A DNA stretch of 64,000 bases from assembly GCA_039621445.1 (NCBI GenBank), contig CP154957.1:2350504-2414503 (forward strand), given 5' to 3'. The translations under genes and the position numbers were made by a program. Positions 59,900 through 64,000 of this stretch are shown one piece after another. The notes below the pieces were generated by a model. That model was not told where the DNA came from and made no database searches. It was given only the letters and a program-made list of their open reading frames with translations. The stretch's first letter is position 1; every line of letters begins with the position of its first letter. Source of the DNA: Euglena gracilis. Taxonomy: Eukaryota > Euglenida > Euglenophyceae > Euglenales.

Positions 59900-61500
59900 A
59901 AGGGGCGTTCCTTGGGCCAGGGTTGAACAATTGAACACAGGGGGGGGGGGTTGGTCCCAACCGCCCCTCCCTCCCCCTCCCAAGGAAGCAGACAGCCATA
60001 ACAGAATAGGCGGGCCAATACAAATGAGGACATGGCCGTTTCCCAAGCGGTGCTCCTGCAGCTTTTTATGGCACCGACTCGGTACCACAGGGACCCTGTC
60101 CACAAAATATAAAAAAAAGTGACGACAGCTGCAATCCGAGCACAGATGTTTGTTGGACACGGGCGACATGGAACGAAAACACGTCTTGGGATGGGGTAAT
60201 AAAGGTCAGGAGCGAAGAGTGAAGAGGGCAAGGAACACAAAAATGGGGAAACTATGTGAATCCACAAATGGGACCAAAAGAACAATTTGAAATGCTGTTC
60301 TTTCTCTGATTGATATCTGTAGGGGAAGAAAATGAAACAAGATACCTAAAAAATGCAAGGCAAAAGCATGCAGAAAAAAATGCAAAGAAAGCAAAGAAAA
60401 CGCCAGCTGCGTGGAAAATACTTCAGGACCTCTCCAGGATGTGAACTTTTATGCTGAAGAGGACTCAGAAAAATTTCAACTGCGAAAATTGGGATGTCAA
60501 AATGAGCAAAAAATGCACATCTTCCCAATATCTTAATAATGCAAAAAAAATGCAAATTATGCAAAAAAATTGCAAACTTTCAAAATTCTGAAATATGCAA
60601 AAAAAAATCTGAAAATGATGCAACACAATCTCCCTGACATCAGGGGTATTTCAGCAAGGTTATTGAACCTCTCTCCCATAGACCCACAAGAGGCTAAGGA
60701 CCCGCTCGAGGACCAGGTGTGTCAATTTCTGACTGACACCCCAAAGCCTAGACGGGGGAGGGGGGTTCACTGGCTAGTCATTTTGCTGGACACTGGAAAA
60801 AATGGACCAGCTAGACCCTGGGGGGGGGGATCTGGGGGTCCCCCCAACTGGAAAAAGATTTTCCCTCCGACCCTGTGCGCCGGGGTGGAAATGACATTTT
60901 AATTGGTTTTTTGGGGGGGCAATTTTGGTCCAAAAAAAAATCTCGAAAATGGTCAAAAAGGGCTTTTTTTGGCCATTTTGAGGGCTCCGAAATTTTTTCC
61001 CCGCTTCACACCGGTCATTGGAAACTTTTTCTCCACTAGCTAACCTTGCCAGCAGACCCCCCCCCCCGGGGTCTGCGAGGATTTCCATTAGCAAAACTTG
61101 GAACTAGCTGCAGTCTGGGGTACTGCGAACCCTTAAGCAAAGGCTTATCCTTCCTTTACTCCAAATGTATCTTGTCTCCACTTTCTAAGACAAGAAAAGA
61201 CCAAGGAAATACAATACCGCATGGATCCTCAGGTTGAGGTGATCAAAATGAGAGGAAGAGCTGAATGAGTTCTAGCTCGCATTGTACTCCACAAAATCCC
61301 TTAAACCAAAACCCTTGGACCAAAAGTTCACCCAGCATCCTGGCCATCGGGTTCATCGAGAGCAACGTGATGTACCGTGCAGCTGCGCCCTGGTAGCAGG
61401 GAGGGCTTTGTTACAGAAGGACAAAAAAAAACATGCCGATTTCATTGGCAGTCCAATACTATTGTCTGGAGGCAAAAAGACGCTGTCAGAGAGTCCGTAA
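59900..61500. other. Probable intron or intergenic
   Basis: AT-rich sequence with ATGCAAAAAAA words at 60540-60610 and C/G-run hairpins at 60.75-60.87 and 61.05-61.08 kb (AGACCCCCCCCCCGGGGTCT type). No exon supported. Confidence 0.45.
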
Positions 61501-61518
61501 AGCCAGCCCCCCCTGAGC

Positions 61519-61610
61519 GGCGACCGGTGCGCATGGTGTGGACGATCTCGTTGATGACGGTGGGGTGGCGGCTGACCGGCCGGGCATTGCGGTGCAGCCA
61601 GCGCTGAGTG
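61519..61610 (-). CDS. Kinase exon: C-lobe end
   Basis: Reads HRNARPVSRHPTVINEIVHT MR in the position of kinase subdomain XI (the family's RPT...EIVHxL). It stops before GCTCAG on the minus strand. The 5' end is approximate. Confidence 0.65.
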
Positions 61611-63768
61611 GGCGTTGAGAGGGGGACTGGCTGGCCCAAACATCCACAGATGCGAGAAAACGTGGGAGAATGGGGATGAATGTGGAGGGACCACAAGGGG
61701 AAGTGGGGAATCGCCAGAAGAAGTAACAGAGGGCAGAAAAATAATGTGCCCCCTTCATTATTTGACAAAAATGACATAATGATATATGCCGAATGGAGGA
61801 ATCCTGAAACCAGTTGGTAATTACTTCAAGAATTTCAACTATATTACTAAAAAAAGGAAAATCCCTGGTGCGCCTGGGGAGGCAGCAGTTTATCTGGGGG
61901 GGGGGGATCGGTGATGCTTGCTTTTTGCAATTATTTGTGCTTTCGCCATCCCCAGTGATTACGCCTACATCTGCGTGGAAATGAACTTCAGGTAAAGGGT
62001 TTGGGTTGGGTAGGGTTGGGGACAAGGCAAATCTAACAAAGAAATAACCATATGAATTCTCCTGACCTGATGAACTTTAGTTGGTTTATTGTAGTTTTAA
62101 CAGCTGGTAGATCGATGCGGCGACTGGATTGCAGCTGTACGAAGCACCAGGCCACTCAACCCGGGGCAGAGGCGCCAGAGGAGGTTGTTGGCGACCATCT
62201 CAAAAATTGTTAGCCCGAAGGACCACAGGTCCCACTTGTTGGTCAGGGGGCCGGGGGTGAGCCCCTCGGGTGGGGTGTAGTACATGTCCCGGCCAGTGCC
62301 GGCCTCGCCATGCCATTTCGAGGCATCCAATTTTTCACCAACTCCTGGAGGGGGTCACTTCCACCCATACAATTTTTGACGACCCCCGGGGGGGGGGGTC
62401 ACTCCACTTTACGAAAAACCAGTCAGTGACCTTTTTTCGGGAAACCAATCATTCAATACCCCCCGACCCGGGGGGGGGGGGTCGGCCAGTGCTTAAGCAA
62501 TTGACTGCTTCCACCCTCCCAAAAACCAGTCAGTCACTTCCGTCACTGGTCAGAAGACCAGTCAATCACTACACCCCCCAGGGGAAGTTGACCATAAATG
62601 TGAAGCAAATGGAAGAAATGGTGCTAGGGTTAGGGGGGTTGGAAATCGGATTAAGGTTGCGGTTAAAGTTAGGGTTCGGGTTCGATAACTTCTGGGCATT
62701 CCTTCGGCGACAGGGTTACTTTGAGGTATTTCTCAAAAAAAAGCAGTGAATGTGACCCCGGGTCGGCCTGTGACTCAGTGATTCTGTGCTTGCGGGACAT
62801 GTTGCAGCAGTATCTGTCTCTTCCTGGAAGGAGTGGCCTCTGTTTCACTTGCTTTGCAAAAGAGAACTTGGAAACGGGTCGTATTCCAAGACAACGTGTG
62901 ACTTCAATGAGGGACAACAAACCAAAGGCACTTCAACCGGTAAAATTGCAGAAGGCTGCACTTCGAGAAACGCACAGTGCAGACACAGTCGAACTCAGAA
63001 TGAGACAACGTATCACATCATCGCTTCACAGGGAACTACGATAACTACTTCAATCAGAATGTCACTCCCCTCCCATATACATGCAGTCTGCAAAGACAAA
63101 AATGTGGAAGCATCCATGTGTGTGCACACGCTAATGACACTGTGCAGCAATGTTCCTACAAATCTGATGGATGGAATGATTAATTTGTGTCAGCGCATCC
63201 TGCCCGAAGCCTGGCACTGAGTGGCATTCATAAACACCAACTGGCTGTTGGTCCCCGCGGGCTGGCTTGTCCCCAAATCACAAACCTTGGGGTGTCCCAT
63301 GCTGTAGATGATGTTGGAGGGTGGCTGGGGCTAAGTATTCTGGTGTGGGGGGGACAGCAAGAGACTGGGTGGAGCAAGCAGATCTGGACAAGTGCACCGT
63401 GGATGCAAACGTATGAAATGATAATAATAAAAAAACTGAACAATGAAAAGTGCAACCCAATGGTGTGTTGAAATAAGAAAAAATCTGCTCCAGGAGAACA
63501 GAGGCTTTTTTATATCGCACCGACAAAACATTTCTTCGGATAAAAAATGCAACTCTTCAGAATGACACTCTTGGGGCGGATATAGGTGCACCATCGGCCC
63601 AGCCACAGCGGCCGGGCGCAGGTCCCCGTGGACGATGCCCATCGCATGCATGTGGGCCAGTGCGCTGGCGATGCCGACGATGGTGTGCAACATGGACTGC
63701 GTGTCCAGCTGGTTGCCCTCGATGCGCTGGCGCAGCGTGCCGCCCTCGCAGTACTCAGTAGCCAGTTC
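61519..63768 (-). CDS. Protein kinase gene (partial, four exons seen)
   Basis: A serine/threonine- or tyrosine-kinase-like fold read right to left: hinge/N-lobe end ELATEYCEGGTLRQRI, helix E SALAHMHAMG, catalytic loop IVHGDLRP, PKVCDLG, activation-segment end MYYTPPEG, helix F WDLWSFGLTIFEMV and subdomain XI. The catalytic loop has HGD in place of the commoner HRD, as in some tyrosine-kinase-like plant and protist kinases. The metal-binding DFG is DLG. The APE triplet is PPE. Lys and Glu of the N-lobe are to the right of the window or unassigned. A Pro/Ala-rich C-terminal tail at 58.9-59.8 kb is possible. Substrate unknown. Confidence 0.85.
62130..62288 (-). CDS. Kinase exon: activation segment and helix F
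   Basis: MYYTPPEGLTPGPLTNKWDL then WSFGLTIFEMVANN. WDLWSFG corresponds to the D-x-W-S-x-G motif. The start after CTGGCCGG gives phase 0. A GT-AG alternative starting near 62311 is also in frame. Confidence 0.85.
62345..62580. repeat. ACCAGTCAGTCAC-family copy in kinase intron
   Basis: CCATACAATTTTTGACGACCCCC at the left, then AAAAACCAGTCAGTGACC, a second C/G hairpin with TTAAGCAATTGACTGC, and AAACCAGTCAGTCACTTCC. Two copies appear to be nested or tandem. Confidence 0.7.
62620..62690. repeat. Degenerate telomere-like TTAGGG words
   Basis: GGGTTAGGGGGTTGG, GGATTAAGGTTGCGG and AAGTTAGGGTTCGGG in 70 bp. It is too irregular for a telomere. Confidence 0.6.
63238..63301 (-). CDS. Kinase exon: DLG motif
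   Basis: MGHPKVCDLGTSQPAGTN, the strand before and after the metal-binding Asp. A GT-AG reading gives the acceptor CTACAG (63302-63307) and the donor GTGTTT (63237-63232). A nonconventional 3' end at AGCCAG, nine bases earlier, is also possible. Confidence 0.85.
63607..63768 (-). CDS. Kinase exon: hinge to catalytic loop
   Basis: ELATEYCEGGTLRQRIEGNQ, then MLHTIVGIASALAHMHAMGI and VHGDLRPAA. It starts after CTGCCTGG on the minus strand. The 3' end is uncertain between 63607 and about 63578. Confidence 0.85.
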
Positions 63769-63769
63769 C

Positions 63770-64000
63770 CAGGCAGGGTTTCAACGGACCGCAAGCGTGG
63801 TGGGCAGGGCATTAAGCGGGGAGGAGGGGGCGGGTGGGTCCCGGACCCCCCCCCCAGGAGGGCAGGACCCCTCTGAAGATAAAAACCCTGGCACGAAGCG
63901 AATCACTTTTCTGAAGGTTTCAAAAAAATGCTCATTGCAAATGCAAAAAAAATGCATTTTCAGGTGGTTTTTCCAACAAATGAGCAGGAGCAGATGAACA
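63770..64000. other. Kinase intron, window edge
   Basis: Contains a GGGTCCCGGACCCCCCC hairpin and AT-rich sequence. The N-lobe exons should lie further right. Confidence 0.5.

Noticed and set aside
62620-62690. Interstitial telomere
   Set aside because: The TTAGGG words are irregular and few. A strand-biased G-rich repeat explains them.

Overview
The window looks like nuclear DNA of a repeat-rich unicellular eukaryote, most probably a euglenid (Euglena-like alga or relative). The argument rests on splicing. An ABCC-type transporter gene in the right half is cut into short GC-rich exons. When these are joined in the order and phase the protein family requires, most introns lack GT-AG. Instead most carry CAG (or a close variant) at intron positions +4 to +6 and CTG at -8 to -6, and the two ends are complementary. 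That is the described signature of euglenid nonconventional introns. At least two junctions in the same gene are ordinary GT-AG. No RNA gene or organelle marker fixes the taxon, so this is inference, but many independent junctions agree.

Layout. 1-37 kb is a mobile-element graveyard with no convincing host gene. It holds two hAT-type non-autonomous elements with target duplications; a tRNA-Val-like SINE with a 36-bp palindrome; fragments of three related LINEs, one encoding a 2A-like peptide; a broken hAT transposase on the minus strand; three copies of a tyrosine-recombinase-like gene; and many tandem arrays, fold-back elements and poly-C/poly-G hairpins. About 37.1-51.9 kb (+ strand) is the ABCC gene: one membrane domain (TMD1) and one complete nucleotide-binding domain (NBD1) in about 18 exons. 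Its introns are full of dispersed C/G-rich repeats. A 13-N gap at 52145-52157 follows, with a cupin-domain exon on the minus strand touching it. 53-58.9 kb has no gene I can support. 58.9-63.8 kb (- strand) holds exons of a protein kinase (glycine-rich EYCEGG segment, HGDLRP catalytic loop, DLG in place of DFG, PPEG loop, WDLWSFG, C-lobe end) and two Pro/Ala-rich exons that may be its C-terminal tail.

The clearest biological content is therefore a membrane exporter of the multidrug-resistance-protein family, a cupin protein and a kinase, each split by long introns into which repeats have accumulated. Exon boundaries were set by reading frame, protein-family spacing and intron-end pairing. They carry no transcript support, and those marked approximate may move by a few bases.
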